A stretch of 64,000 bases of DNA, from the NCBI RefSeq assembly GCF_000224145.3, contig NC_020173.2, positions 5,952,305-6,016,304 of the forward strand, written 5' to 3'. The notes under the pieces are model-generated. The model did not search any database. It was given only the letters and a program-made list of their open reading frames with translations, and was not told the DNA's origin. Source of the stretch: Ciona intestinalis (lineage: Eukaryota > Chordata > Ascidiacea > Phlebobranchia > Cionidae). This document shows, piece by piece, positions 23,101-32,121 of this stretch. Both the position numbers and the translations under genes were made by a program. Each line of letters opens with the position of its first letter. Position 1 is the stretch's first letter.

Positions 23101-25185
23101 ATGCATTCTCCGGGCATATACATACATACATATATTGACCGGCGCTGTGGCATAGTGGTTAGCGCGCCTGCCTGTAACCCATAGGTAATGGGTTCAAGGC
23201 TCGACATTGCTACCATTGTTGGCGTATGTGTCTTTGGGCAAATTATCAGCCATACATAAAAAAAATAAAAAAATCCCCCCCCAAAAAAATAATCACCCAC
23301 AAAGTAACATACATGGTAACTCGAAAGCTGGCACGAGGTGTTAAACCCGTGTGATAACGACAGTCGTTTTCTGGCCGCGCGAGGATAAAGTAAGTTACAA
23401 TTATTCATACATTCATATATTCCAATGCATTCTCACAGCACCCCCCGAACCCCCTACCAATGTAATGGTCACAAACTCATATGAGAACACCGTCACACTA
23501 CAATGGCAAGCAGGCAATGATAATGGGGCAGCCGTGGACTTGTATTTGGTTGAAGCTAAATGTGGTTTTGATTGCTCATGGAGATTTATTGTCACGAGTC
23601 CGATATTTGTCAACACAACGACTTGTCAAGTGAAGAAACTTCTTCCAAACAACGACTATATGTTCCGAGTAACAGCCATGAATAAATATGGCACTGGTGC
23701 ACCTAGTGAGCCTTCAGCAGTTTATTCAAGCCCTCCAGGAGGTGTGTATAACTTACCTTTGTTTGTGTCTTTGATTATGTATGCAACTTATTTATACTCT
23801 GATGGGACAACGACAGTTGATATAACACGGGTGTTCTGTTTTATACACCTCCTGTCCGCTTACAAGTTACAACGTATGTAACATATTTATCCTTGCATGA
23901 TGGGGCAACGACAGTCATTATAACACAGGTGTTCTGTTTCATACACTATCCGTGCCTGCTTACCAGTTACCATGTATGTAACTGAGTGTTTTTTGTTTTG
24001 TTTTTTTTAATGGGTTAGGGCCTTGTCAAGGACTTGGGATTTAGGCCAGAGTTGGCCCATTACCTCAACACCCAAAAAGCCCATTGAAGTCTTTCATGCG
24101 ACCGGTGCCAAGACGCGCATCGCAGTAAGACACGTTATGTATTTATATCACCCTATTATTTCAGCTCCAATTAGACATCCAATCAAAATCAAAGGAGCAA
24201 GCAAGGAACTTGGGGAGTTGGTGGTGCAATGGCAGGTAATGGATATATCAGGTTTTATTTAATGTTGTAATAGGTGACTCACTACCTGTTAAAATATTGT
24301 TGTCTTTAAATATGGCTTTGTGGTTAGGCACTACAACTCGATCAAATGACATTGCTCAAACCTGTTGTCACTAATGAGTTATAGCAGTCCATGTGTTGGG
24401 TCATTGGCGTTAAGTGTCTTGCCTGAGGACACATACGCCCACAATGGTAGCAGTGACGAGCCTTGAACCCATTACCTCTAGGTTGCATGCAGGCGCGCTA
24501 ACCACAATGCCACGGCGCCGGACAAACATTGTGACCTCTTTCTAGTTAAAACTAACATTTTACTCTTAATACAGTATCATCCCAAAGTATTTTAAAAACA
24601 TTGTTGTGCAGCCAATGCAACCAAAGTATTTTGGAGACAACGATATATCGTACAAGGTTGTTATTCGTAAACAAGTAAGAGGAGACCCAGTTGTTCTTCC
24701 GGTTAATTTGAACGATACAAATGTTCCACCTGTTGATAATAGACCTTGGATTGAACAAGTTGCGATTGGAGGTACCAAGAATCAAACAACATTTAAGGTA
24801 AGAGTTTATGAACTTGGTTTAAACTTGATGTTTATGTATATACTCCCCATTACCCCAACATTGTATATGCACATTCTATTCTATATGGGTTAGGTCCTAC
24901 AGTGTAGCTTGCCATGGGGCCTGAGATTTAGACCAGAGTTGGCCCATTACCCCAACATTGTATATGCACATTCTATTCTATATGGGATAGGTCTTACAGT
25001 GATACTGTGTAACTACCATAATAATCGATTTTTCTTCACAGAAATAGCATCTTATTGAATATAAATATGTTTCCAGGTAAATGCATCTGAGATATTTGTT
25101 CCATATGAAGTAAAAGTACAAGCAGTTAACAACTATGGACCTGGACCATTCAGTTTGATGAGGGTGCTACATACTGCTGAAAAAG
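9270..25185 (+). CDS. CNTN: Contactin-family Ig/FN3 cell adhesion protein (3' end not found)
   Basis: Neural cell-surface adhesion molecule; family members act in axon guidance and at axo-glial contacts. Coding exons, phase-checked: 9270-9324, 11855-11992, 12492-12629, 14507-14602, 15806-16033, 16795-16891, 17710-17888, 19293-19571, 19901-20054, 20691-20815, (repeat of the last two at 21050-21203 and 21766-21890), 22289-22467, 22914-23010, 23439-23741, 24165-24235, 24612-24797, 25077-25185. Domain order is signal peptide, Ig1 to Ig6, FN3-1, FN3-2. Contactin identity comes from family-specific strings: GTLEISNPQDSDAGDYQC in Ig1, YVSQTDGTLYIANPT in Ig2, ELTWSWTQNG in Ig6, and PMQPKYFGDNDISYKV and EVKVQAVNNYGPGPFS in FN3-2. 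Most Ig domains are split over two exons, as in vertebrate contactins. FN3-3, FN3-4 and the GPI signal of vertebrate contactins were not found downstream. Confidence 0.9.
9388..9576 (-). mobile_element. MITE family A, 63 bases after a contactin donor
   Basis: Reverse copy in the first coding intron. Ends tagggtgggggaggatggga and tcccatcttccccaccc. Confidence 0.8.
9662..9836 (+). mobile_element. MITE, 'ggtaagatgg' subfamily
   Basis: The ends are tagtactgtggggtaagatg and catcttaccccaca, a variant of the family A terminal repeat, with the same internal sequence. Confidence 0.75.
10457..10530 (+). repeat. 21-base tandem repeat
   Basis: Three to four units of aatgaatgtaacttattaa, probably an expansion of the (ATTC)n-type tail of the adjacent reverse SINE. 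Confidence 0.6.
10528..10670 (-). mobile_element. Composite SINE 3' segments, two reverse copies
   Basis: Two adjacent reverse segments, each with tatcctcacatggcggg, then gttctgtttcatacacctcg in the first. Confidence 0.7.
10828..11017 (+). mobile_element. MITE family A
   Basis: Forward copy. Ends taggtgggggaagatgggac and gtgtccaatctcccctactc, slightly diverged. A fragment of the second subfamily (ccatctaaccacacagtact) follows directly. Confidence 0.75.
11430..11645 (+). mobile_element. Third short interspersed family
   Basis: Shares atagcgaagatcaaataaat, agtaaaacgacagtcgttat and ataaaagcgtgaccataaca with the copy at 46615. Confidence 0.5.
12160..12385 (+). repeat. 97-base family repeat, short array
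   Basis: About 2.3 diverged units of gttggggtaatgggccaact with atatagaatagaatgt, the same unit as the array at 18600-19236. Confidence 0.75.
12394..12482 (+). mobile_element. SINE 3' segment abutting a contactin acceptor
   Basis: A shortened copy (taagcgagcacaaggtgtat, aaggataaacca) with tail tttacattcatttattcac. It ends about 10 bases before the AG at 12490-12491. Confidence 0.7.
12630..13147 (+). repeat. Minisatellite, about 40-45 base unit, MITE-end related
   Basis: Roughly a dozen units of the form tacatatagtacattggggtaagatggtacgta, varying in the number of TA pairs. The array starts directly after the splice donor of the second Ig1 exon. The unit's gtacattggggtaagatgg is nearly the terminal sequence of the second MITE subfamily (gtactgtggggtaagatgg). 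The array runs into a half-copy of that element. Confidence 0.9.
13148..13285 (-). mobile_element. MITE, 'ggtaagatgg' subfamily, half copy
   Basis: Reverse half-element ending tatccatcttaccccacagt acta, continuous with the minisatellite on its left. Confidence 0.7.
13298..13489 (-). mobile_element. MITE family A
   Basis: Reverse copy, ends tagtagggtgggggaagagg and gtcccatcttcccccacagt; the right end resembles the second subfamily. Confidence 0.8.
13883..14073 (-). mobile_element. MITE family A
   Basis: Reverse copy, tagtagggtggggggagatg to cccatcttttcccacagtac, followed by a CA/TA microsatellite. Confidence 0.8.
14074..14110 (+). repeat. (CA)n(TA)n microsatellite
   Basis: About 12 CA pairs followed by a short TA run. 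Confidence 0.9.
14240..14403 (+). mobile_element. Composite SINE, diverged
   Basis: Contains ctgtcaccattgtgggtgta, tagcccagtggtcac and accacacggggatacataag, with internal deletions. Confidence 0.5.
14626..14816 (+). mobile_element. MITE family A, 24 bases after a contactin donor
   Basis: Forward copy directly downstream of the donor at 14603. Ends tagtagggtgaggaagatgg and tctcatcttaccccactcta. Confidence 0.8.
15040..15158 (-). mobile_element. MITE family A, 3' half
   Basis: Half-element from atcttcacgactcccata to tgtcccgtattaccccaccc. Confidence 0.65.
15515..15785 (+). mobile_element. Tandem SINE 3' segments before a contactin acceptor
   Basis: Two to three successive segments with gttataacgactgttgttgc, ccaggataaa and gcgggcactaagtgtataaa. 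The last tail ends about 20 bases before the acceptor at 15805. Confidence 0.7.
16338..16592 (+). mobile_element. MITE, fused or nested copies
   Basis: Begins tagtactgtggggtaagatg, changes near 16430 to the reverse internal sequence (tagtaaacaaagaacattta) and ends ctaaaggtatctgtgttacc. It appears to be two half-copies joined. Confidence 0.6.
16675..16791 (+). mobile_element. SINE 3' segment forming a contactin acceptor region
   Basis: gcgggcacgaggggtttgaa through gcgatgataaataagttac; its tail gttcattcaact runs directly into the acceptor cag at 16794. Confidence 0.8.
16948..17150 (+). mobile_element. Composite SINE with B box
   Basis: tRNA-like ggttcgagacccgacgctgc, body cattgtgggcatatgtatgg, 3' segment gggcacgaggtgtatgaaac. 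Confidence 0.75.
17395..17706 (+). mobile_element. Full-length-like SINE abutting a contactin acceptor
   Basis: Diverged tRNA-like head (tagttaacacgaatgtagag, ggatcgaggcttgac), body, 3' segment and tail attaattcatttattttt that merges with the acceptor tag at 17709. Confidence 0.75.
17984..18062 (+). mobile_element. MITE family A, 5' part
   Basis: Begins tagtagggtggagggagatg and stops after the tttaaacatttaacaa landmark. Confidence 0.65.
18315..18520 (+). mobile_element. MITE family A
   Basis: Forward copy, ends tagtggggtgggggaagatg and gtgtcccatcttccccaatc, with a small internal insertion. Confidence 0.8.
18600..19236 (+). repeat. 97-base tandem array
   Basis: About 6.5 units, each starting gttggggtaatgggccaact. 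Unit starts at 18807, 18904, 19001, 19098 and 19195 are exactly 97 bases apart, and those units are almost identical. Diverged dispersed copies lie at 12160, 24010 (reverse), 24838 (reverse) and 38280. Confidence 0.95.
19680..19850 (+). mobile_element. SINE 3' segments
   Basis: gtaagcgggcacaaggttta, gttataacgactgccgttgc, and a second tail aggataaacaagttacgctt, about 50 bases before the acceptor at 19900. Confidence 0.7.
20104..20238 (+). mobile_element. MITE, internally deleted (first haplotype copy)
   Basis: tagtactatggggtaagatg to ctttccccaccctact. It lacks the aaacaattaacaac block present in the second copy at 21260. Confidence 0.75.
20335..20625 (+). mobile_element. SINE 3' segments, three in tandem
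   Basis: Three adjacent units with acatggtaactcgtaagcag and ggtgtatgaaac landmarks; the second haplotype copy has one unit fewer. Confidence 0.7.
20992..21041. other. Assembly gap (50 N)
   Basis: Fixed-length run of N between the two copies of the Ig5 segment. Confidence 1.
21260..21405 (+). mobile_element. MITE, internally deleted (second haplotype copy)
   Basis: tagtactatggggtaagatg to ctttccccaccctactgc. It retains taaacaattaacaac. Confidence 0.75.
21507..21700 (+). mobile_element. SINE 3' segments, two in tandem
   Basis: Counterpart of 20335-20625 with one unit fewer. Confidence 0.7.
22510..22895 (+). mobile_element. SINE body plus two to three 3' segments before a contactin acceptor
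   Basis: Body agacactaacaacaaatgct, then repeated gggcacgaggtgtatgaaac-type units. The last one ends about 20 bases before the acceptor at 22913. Confidence 0.7.
23137..23420 (+). mobile_element. Complete composite SINE with tRNA-like head
   Basis: Head ggcgctgtggcatagtggtt (A box) and atgggttcaaggctcgac (B box), body, poly-A-rich middle, then 3' segment ending gaggataaagtaagttacaa and an ATTC-type tail. The tail leads into the FN3-1 acceptor at 23438. It is arranged like other composite tRNA SINEs known from Ciona. Confidence 0.85.
23785..23983 (-). mobile_element. SINE 3' segments, two reverse copies
   Basis: Each holds gttctgttt...atacac and the cttacaagttac-type end in reverse. Confidence 0.7.
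24010..24080 (-). repeat. 97-base family unit, reverse
   Basis: gggatttaggccagagttgg and cccattacctcaacacc are the reverse complement of the array unit. Confidence 0.7.
24355..24525 (-). mobile_element. Composite SINE head and body, reverse
   Basis: Reverse B box (gccttgaacccattacctct) and A box (cgcgctaaccacaatgccac) preserved. Confidence 0.8.
24838..25005 (-). repeat. 97-base family units, reverse
   Basis: Nearly two units: ccattaccccaacattgtat occurs twice, 97-105 bases apart. Confidence 0.8.
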
Positions 25186-25372
25186 GTTTGGGTTTATAGT
25201 TTGTGAAATTTACTCCATTCTATATAAGTGAGGTTTTACAGTGAGGCATGCCATGGGACCTGAGATATAAGGAAATTAACAGCACGTAACAGTCAATAAA
25301 ATACGCTATGGATGTGTTCGTGTCCATACATGAAACTGGCACGAGGTTGTGACACGTAAGCGGGCACGAAGT

Positions 25373-25422
25373 NNNNNNNNNNNNNNNNNNNNNNNNNNNN
25401 NNNNNNNNNNNNNNNNNNNNNN
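25373..25422. other. Assembly gap (50 N)
   Basis: Separates the last identified contactin exon side from the truncated LINE. Confidence 1.
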
Positions 25423-26991
25423 GTTTCCAATACCCTGGGCCGTTTATTGCTTTAAACTGCTGGTTTATGTTTAAAACAACAAGTCTGTGATCCGATTTAA
25501 TACTGGGTTCTATATCACAGTTTTTTATATGTGGTGTTAGACCTTCTGAAACAAGATAAAAATCGATGCGACTTCCGGTGAAAGGATTTTGTTGGACGCG
25601 GGAAAATCTCCGCTGCCTCGGGTTTAATTCCCTGAATATATCAACCAGATCAAACTCTTTCATATAGTTCTTAATTTCCGAACTGGATTTACCATTTGCG
25701 TGTTTGTTGCCCGGTGACTTGTCTAGATCATTTGACAGAATTGCGTTAAAATCTCCTCCTATTATAGCGTCGTTATCTAAATAATCGTTTATTATCCCGA
25801 AAAACGAATAAAAAAAATGGGTTGTCGGAGTTTGGTCCGTATACATTTGCCAGTGTAAGCCGTTTTGGTCCTGCCGAAATCGAGACGATCAGGAATCTTC
25901 CTTCAGTATCGCTCTCTGTATGATGTACAGTCCAATTCTGTTGTGGCGACAACAGAATGCAAACGCCTCGGGCGGAGGTAGTACCGTACGAAAAAAAGGT
26001 TTGCGCGTTTCCCCACTCGCGTTTCCACATTACCTCTACATCCAAGCTACTATGTGTTTCCTGCAATAGGATTACGTCGAATTTTTTGTTTTTTAAAAAA
26101 CGGAAAATACATTTAGTGGAAGCAGTAGAACCGATCGTTGGATTCATGGACAAAACCTTCTCGGTGACAATTACCACACTTTACTCCGTAATTTTCTCCA
26201 CCGTGGCTTAAAGATTTTGGTGAAGGTTGATCCACAGAAGGGCTCTAGACCAATCTTCGTTTTCGTTTTGGTGTCGTGATAATGTTTGTTGTTTTCGCCT
26301 CGGTTTCTTTAGGGGCGTTTTCTTTATCTTCGTTCTTGCCCGCGGGCTCGCTAGCCATGTTCTTATCAGGTGACGTGAGCGCGTCAGGAGCTCGAGGTGC
26401 GTTGGATACGCTTCTTGCTTGAGGCAGCGCGGGAAACTCGTTTTTTCTGTTCGGGCATTCCGCTTGCTTGTGCCCGGTTTGCTCGCAAAGTTTACAGGTC
26501 CTTAATTGGCCGCTGTATGTCACGTAGAGTTCCTCCCGTTCAACCCTTATGTAGCTTGGCAGGGGGGATCTATCAATGTCGTTTTTCTTTATTACCGCAA
26601 TTCTGGTGCCCAACAGCTTTCCGTTTTTATCCTTTTTGGACCTTACCTCTTGCACGGCTACATAGTATTGCAAAGCTTCTGCAATACTTTTGTTTTGGAG
26701 TGGTACCGGGACCCAACCAATCAAAACTTCAATATTTTCGCTCTCATACAGAAATGTATGTTTGATTTTGTTGTCTTTTCTCAATAAATCAAGAAGTTCC
26801 ATCACCGCATCTCTGGAGGTACACGTAATATCGATTTTTGATTTTTTTCTTTCCACAATACCAACTACTTTGTCAATTGAAAACTTCATTCGTTTCAGCA
26901 ACTCGTATACATCCTCTCTCTTACATGGTTCCTCTGTCTGGAACCACAAACAGCAAGGCCTTTTTAATTTAACATTGGTGTTTCTCTTCAC
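25423..26991 (-). mobile_element. Non-LTR retrotransposon (LINE), 5' part: ORF1 and endonuclease start
   Basis: ORF1 at 26991-26245 encodes about 248 residues with a CCHC zinc knuckle (Cys166, Cys169, His174, Cys179; CKLCEQTGHKQAEC) and a Lys/Glu-rich C-terminus. ORF2 starts near 26177 and shows APE-type endonuclease motifs: LLQETH, ANVYGPN, GGDFNAI, and SDHRLVVL near its end. A frameshift falls in an A/T homopolymer at about 25809-25817, so ORF2 is broken or there is a sequencing error. Reverse transcriptase is not present; the copy stops at the gap. ORF1 plus APE endonuclease places it in the L1/Tx1-like group broadly; the clade is uncertain. Confidence 0.88.
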
Positions 26992-29071
26992 TGCCTGTGA
27001 CTAGCTAACCTGTTGCTGTATAACCATTTTCGTGGATAGTAGGAGGCAACCTTCCACCACGACAGCCAGAACAGAATGCCAAACAATCCAACATTTGCAT
27101 TTTTTAGTTTATTTATGCTTCTACTGCCCACGTGCGGAACGATTCGAAACGATTCAAGCGGTCCCGGTTCCGGTTTCGATTAAAATAAAGAACAGCTTAA
27201 ATAAGTTGGCTGTGGTTATTTATTTATTAATGCTGAAAGTGACAAGAATTCAACAATGAAATGGACATATAATAAATTGAAACTGTAATTAGGTAGCGTT
27301 TGTCTATAGGTTCAACTAAAGCGACTTTCTGCAAAATAGAACAGGATTAAATAAATACCTTCATAGTTTATGTGGCTGGCGTTGGTGGAAAGCCACTACG
27401 GCACGACAAGCCCCCAGCCAATGGTAGTGGGTTTCTACTTAGGTGAGAAACCCTTGCGGGATGTTACTGTCCACGCAGGTTAAAGAAACCCCCATAGACA
27501 AAAATGATACAACGAAGGCACATACACATGTGTACGACGACGACGACAAAAAGACAAAAATATTACAACGATGTGCAAATACGAAAAGTGCAACACAGCA
27601 TGCAATAAACACAACAGCTCAATTATAACCAAAATTGGACGACTCTAAAAAGTAACTAAAGCGGACATAATCATTGAAATATCTTCAAAGAAAAAAAGGT
27701 TCAAATCCTGAAAGATAATCATCTGCAGTGTACACCATATTGTATGTCCGACCACAAGGAATCGAAGCCAGTAACGGCTCCGCATGTCCCAATCAAACGG
27801 TAAGCCGCCATGTCGGTACCGCGATACTCTCGTCGTATCTTCACACAATATAATAGCGTCCGGATGTTACGCACCGCATCGACCATTACGAAACTGCATC
27901 AGGTTGTTACGAACCGCAGACAGTGACCTAAATATTCGAGCGTAGCATCACTTTGGTAGTGACCTAAATATCTAGCGTAGCATCACCAGCGGCGACGTCC
28001 ACGCAACAACCTAACCGTGACGTAACTCAATCAAAACTGACGTAACCGGACCGAACGCAGGGCCATGACAATGCTCTGACCCATCGTATCGACGTCGTAA
28101 CGTAATTGTGACGTGGCCATCGTCCCAATCACGCTACATGACGTTTTAAAATAAAAATAGTCTGGTTTAAATAATATTAGAAGGGTTTCTATTTGACGTT
28201 TTACATTAAAATAGTCTTGTTGTAAAAGTATTAAACGGGTTTTTATTTATTTTATGCGCATTTATTATAATGCGTGTTAATATTACTCGAGTATTTGTGT
28301 ACCAACACAGCGTTCTCACCAAGCGATCAGAACAGTACAGAATCATTAAGGGATTCGATCTTTGTAGACGAAGTACACAATAGAGTGTACAACAACAAAA
28401 TCTGATCCAGCAAGATGTTCGCCATAGTTTCATTGCATATATTTCAGTGACATGCAAAATGCACTATAGTAGTGACTGACAAAAAAAACTGGCAACATTA
28501 GGTCCAGCAGATAAGGGACCTCAATAGAAGGCAACACTGTAAGAGTGCACCAGTTAACACGCTCACACATACTAACACACAAATGATATACTTCAAACCC
28601 CAAACCATTTATCCTTATGGAGTCTTCGTCTTTGTTCTTCGTCTGCAAAATAAGGATAATAATTACGTCACACGATATTTTTAAAGTGGGTAAAGACTAC
28701 ATTTGATTGAAGCCATCCTTAATTGTAGTATTTGGCCATTGTTATGGATATTAGGTTTCTGAAGACTCGTTATTTGTACCAAATTTAAAAACACTTTGTT
28801 GTTACTACTGAAGTGGCGCAACGTGCACTTCGTAACTTAGTTTTTTTATTAGAATGTCTGCAGAGACAACGAGGGAAGAATACCCGGATGTCTGGGAATC
28901 CCCAGTAAACTCCAGCCATTCGGGAAGTTACTACAATACGTTATTTTGTTGTTACGTTATATTGTGTAGTGATAATAGTAATAGAAACATAAGTTACCTT
29001 GCGCTTTCCTTCTGCAGCTTTTTTTGCCGACTTTTCTGTAACAATGTAAACGTTAAATGTAGGTTTGTATA
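26992..29071. other. No gene recognised; LINE 5' flank and TGACGT-rich sequence
   Basis: The first few hundred bases may be LINE 5' UTR. 27360-27850 is more GC-rich than its surroundings and unassigned. A 35-base tandem duplication (gtgacctaaatat and gcgtagcatcac) lies at 27923-27988. TGACGT-containing sites occur at 28018, 28038, 28109, 28139 and 28194. No contactin FN3-3 or FN3-4 exon was seen on the plus strand. Confidence 0.4.
28018..28201. promoter_or_regulatory. Cluster of CRE-like TGACGT sites (proximal group)
   Basis: TGACGTAA at 28018-28025 and 28038-28045, TGACGTGG at 28109-28116, TGACGTTT at 28139-28146 and 28194-28201. These are CREB/ATF-type core motifs; function is inferred only. 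Confidence 0.3.
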
Positions 29072-29266
29072 TAGTAGGGTGGGGAAGATGGAACAACTTT
29101 TCATTCTATTTTCTCTTCCCATTTGGTAGAAAACAAAGAACATTCAAAGAATTATAAAACCATATCCTTACGGCGACTCCCATAGACCATTGTTAATTGT
29201 TTAAAACACGATCAAGATATTTGGATATTATTTGCTAAAAGTGTCCCATCTTACCCCGCGGTCTTA
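29072..29266 (-). mobile_element. MITE family A
   Basis: Reverse copy, tagtagggtggggaagatgg to gtcccatcttaccccgcggt. Confidence 0.8.
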
Positions 29267-29330
29267 TATTATTCTGTCATTAATTACCTTCGTTCTTGCT
29301 TTCGCTCGTGAAGATCCGGTTATTCCTCTG

Positions 29331-29856
29331 CGACGTCACATACCATATTCTAAAAAATACCAATCTCCCTAATCTGCATTTTATAACAATAAAGATTGTG
29401 ACGTAACAATAACTTACGAAGTGGGTTCTTCTGTTGCGTCATCACCACTTCGTGACGTCACATAATCGATGTATCTAGAAAAGAGCTTATGTACGTAAAA
29501 ATGCCAATTCTGATTATACTTTACCAATGCTTTGACTTCTTGCTTCACGCTCATGGCGCAAATAATATAATGTACAAGTAGTATGCCTTGCGTCGACGCT
29601 GAACGCGCATGGGGCCCCATGATAAAACCGCAGCGAAGCGCACGAGGAGAAGAAACCGCATTATTGTGACGTCATACACTACCGCGCATGTGTTTGTCAA
29701 GGATTGACCTAACTATGACGTAATGTCAAGGATTGACGTAACTATGACGACGACGACGCGGCGACGACACATCCACTTTTGACATAACGATACAGTTATG
29801 ACGCAACAATACCTAAATCTGTGACGTCATCTCGCGACTGACGTATAGTGACGTAA
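29331..29856. promoter_or_regulatory. Dense CRE/ATF-like site cluster
   Basis: Full palindromes TGACGTCA at 29453-29460, 29667-29674 and 29822-29829. Variants TGACGTAA at 29399, 29716, 29734 and 29849, TGACGTAT at 29839, and CGACGTCA at 29332. The stretch lies about 3 kb upstream of the hippocalcin start and is richer in CpG than its surroundings. It could be a cAMP/calcium-responsive enhancer; that is inference. Confidence 0.4.
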
Positions 29857-29866
29857 TACCGAAACG

Positions 29867-32105
29867 TCGAGCAAATGCGGAAATCAAAATCGCATGAGAA
29901 ACGAATACGTACTTAAATTGCAAGGCACAATACTTAAATTAAATAATTTTAGTATGATAAATAATGCTAAGATAATGTATTGTAATAGTAATACTGTAGT
30001 ATAAATATTAAGCTGTCATAGGTTATTATAATCCGATAATAAAGTAATACTTAACTTAAACCTTGAAATATAATCCCAAACTGGTACAGAACAAACTTCA
30101 TCCAAACTTCCACGTTGTGTAAAGGACAAGCGTTGTAAGGCTGGTGTTTTATACCCGAGGTTTAATCAACGAAAAGCGAGGGTAATCAACTAAAGTGTTT
30201 CCGATCTTGTTTTGTTTCGCATCCTTTTTCTCCCCGGAAATTTATACTGTAAGTTGGGACTTATATTCTTGTTTTTTATTGTTCGATGCTGTAGTACACT
30301 CAATATATTTACAAAAATATATACAGCTGCCTCGCGACTTTTAATTGCGTTGTTAGTTTTTAAAATACGATCAGGAAATATGGTGTATTATGTGCTAACG
30401 GTATAATTTATGACTGTCAATAATGTAATTTGAACCAAAACATATAGTGTAATGTTATTAAAGTGCACTCGTTCTTATTACCACACAAGAGCTAAATGAT
30501 ATTGCACCATTACATATTAAACAAGGGAGAGTAAAGCTTGAATGGATGAGCACGTATAAAACCATTAATGGTATAACATATTAACTAACCCTTTTACCAC
30601 AACGGTCGACTAAGGTCGAGCAAAAATAAACCATAAATAACCAACAAAGCGATTTTCAGTCGCTATTGGTGACTGTGTAGCAGTAGATAAAACACAAATG
30701 TGTTATAACTCATTAAGACTTTAAGGACGTATGAGGATTGAGTGATTGGTAAAGAAGATGTGTAAATACACGTTGTAACACTAGTTAGCCTTGTTGTTCT
30801 TCTAAAAAACGTTTGGTGTTGGGAATTTGGACAAACCATAATCACGCTGTAATTGGGGAAAGTTAAAAGTTATTATTGTTTATATGAAGTGATTTTTGTT
30901 TAAAATATGTTTTAAATCTTCGCTATTGTAATCGAAATGACAAAATAAAGGTATTATTAGTATTACGTTTAGCTAAAAATATTGTTTCAGTTGTTTCAAT
31001 TCAGAAAAATAATGTTAAAGTATGGTAGGGTAGGGGAAGATGGAACACTTTGTCAGACAAGACTTTTATAATTTTCATTTACGGTCCCTATTTTCAAAAA
31101 ACAATCTTACAGAATTATTTGACAATATTATCACGACTTTATAAAGCGCGCGTCGAAACTGAAAACTGTTTTTAAATATTAAACAAAAATGTTAAGTATA
31201 AACAGTATATTTTGAACAAGTGAGAAATGCGAAAGAAGTAAGGTGCTAATTTTGAATGCTCGCTAAATCATAGTAAAGCCGATGAAATTTTGTAGTTTGC
31301 CAATTTGAACGATTAAACTAGTTTTAAAAGTTTATAAAAAAACTTAATATTTTGTACAATTTGATTATGTCTCATAAAATTAGTTTTAGTTATGTGAAAA
31401 AAGCTTAGATATAAACATAAGGAAAATAAGCAGAGGTCAAAATGACTTTAATTTGGAAGAAAAATAACAACAAAAAATTGTTTTAAAAAGAATGTTAAAA
31501 CTTGATTTTTAAAGCGTACAGTATTTTTTGTGTTATTGGCGTGTATTTCTAATAATAAATTCACTTAATAATAAAATAAAAAAATAATAACTGTCTCGTC
31601 TTATCCTCTGTGTTTTTGAATTTGTAAAATAACACCAGCCGTGCGAACGCCTCGTGTGCCTTTTACCTGCTCACTCATTAGAGCTGCACTCTCTTATTTT
31701 TCCCATGCCAAACTTTAATTTTTTTCTTGTTTTGTTTCTTAAACATAAACAAGACTGCAGAGGAAATAATAAGAGCCCAAAATGAAACTAAGCTTAAAAC
31801 TTAAAAAAAAAACGTTTTACGACCTTGACTATATAGGCACGCAGTTTCCCGTCATACGAAGAAACGTCGTTTAAACCGACGTTAGTTGATCTGCTCATAC
31901 TCACCACGAAATTAAAACTGTTGTGATGGATGCGCGTGAACACTAGTACCGAGACCACCTGAGGCGTGCGATCTTGCACCTCTACTGCACCCCAACACCT
32001 GTCTGTGCTTCGTGACCCGTGGCCTGTACGGATACAATTTCTATTATATATAAACCCACAACAAAATGTGAGGTTCCTGTATAAATGTTCGTTCCCGATT
32101 TCCGG
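29867..32105. other. No gene recognised, AT-rich intergenic
   Basis: Only a degraded MITE fragment at 31024-31150 was identified. No open frame of convincing length or composition was seen. Confidence 0.45.
31024..31150. mobile_element. MITE family A, degraded 5' part
   Basis: ggtagggtaggggaagatgg start, then diverged internal sequence with aaacaatcttacagaatta and tatcacgactt. Confidence 0.45.
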
Positions 32106-32121
32106 TAAAAAATCCGACGCC

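Noticed and set aside
23137..23215. tRNA gene candidate (A and B boxes present)
   Set aside because: It is the head of a composite SINE followed by SINE body and tail; the same head recurs at 24500 (reverse) and 48640, and a clean cloverleaf was not evident.
26397..27004. Plus-strand open frames over the LINE
   Set aside because: Shadow frames of ORF1, which carries the recognisable zinc knuckle on the minus strand.
27443..27628. Open frame containing YDDDDK
   Set aside because: The enteropeptidase-like string comes from a GAC repeat; no start context, no family, and vicinity of a LINE 5' region.
28854..29129. Open frame after a pyrimidine-rich acceptor (MSAETTREEYPDVW), considered as a missing contactin exon
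   Set aside because: In the phase required from 25185 it does not resemble an FN3 domain, and the frame runs into a MITE.
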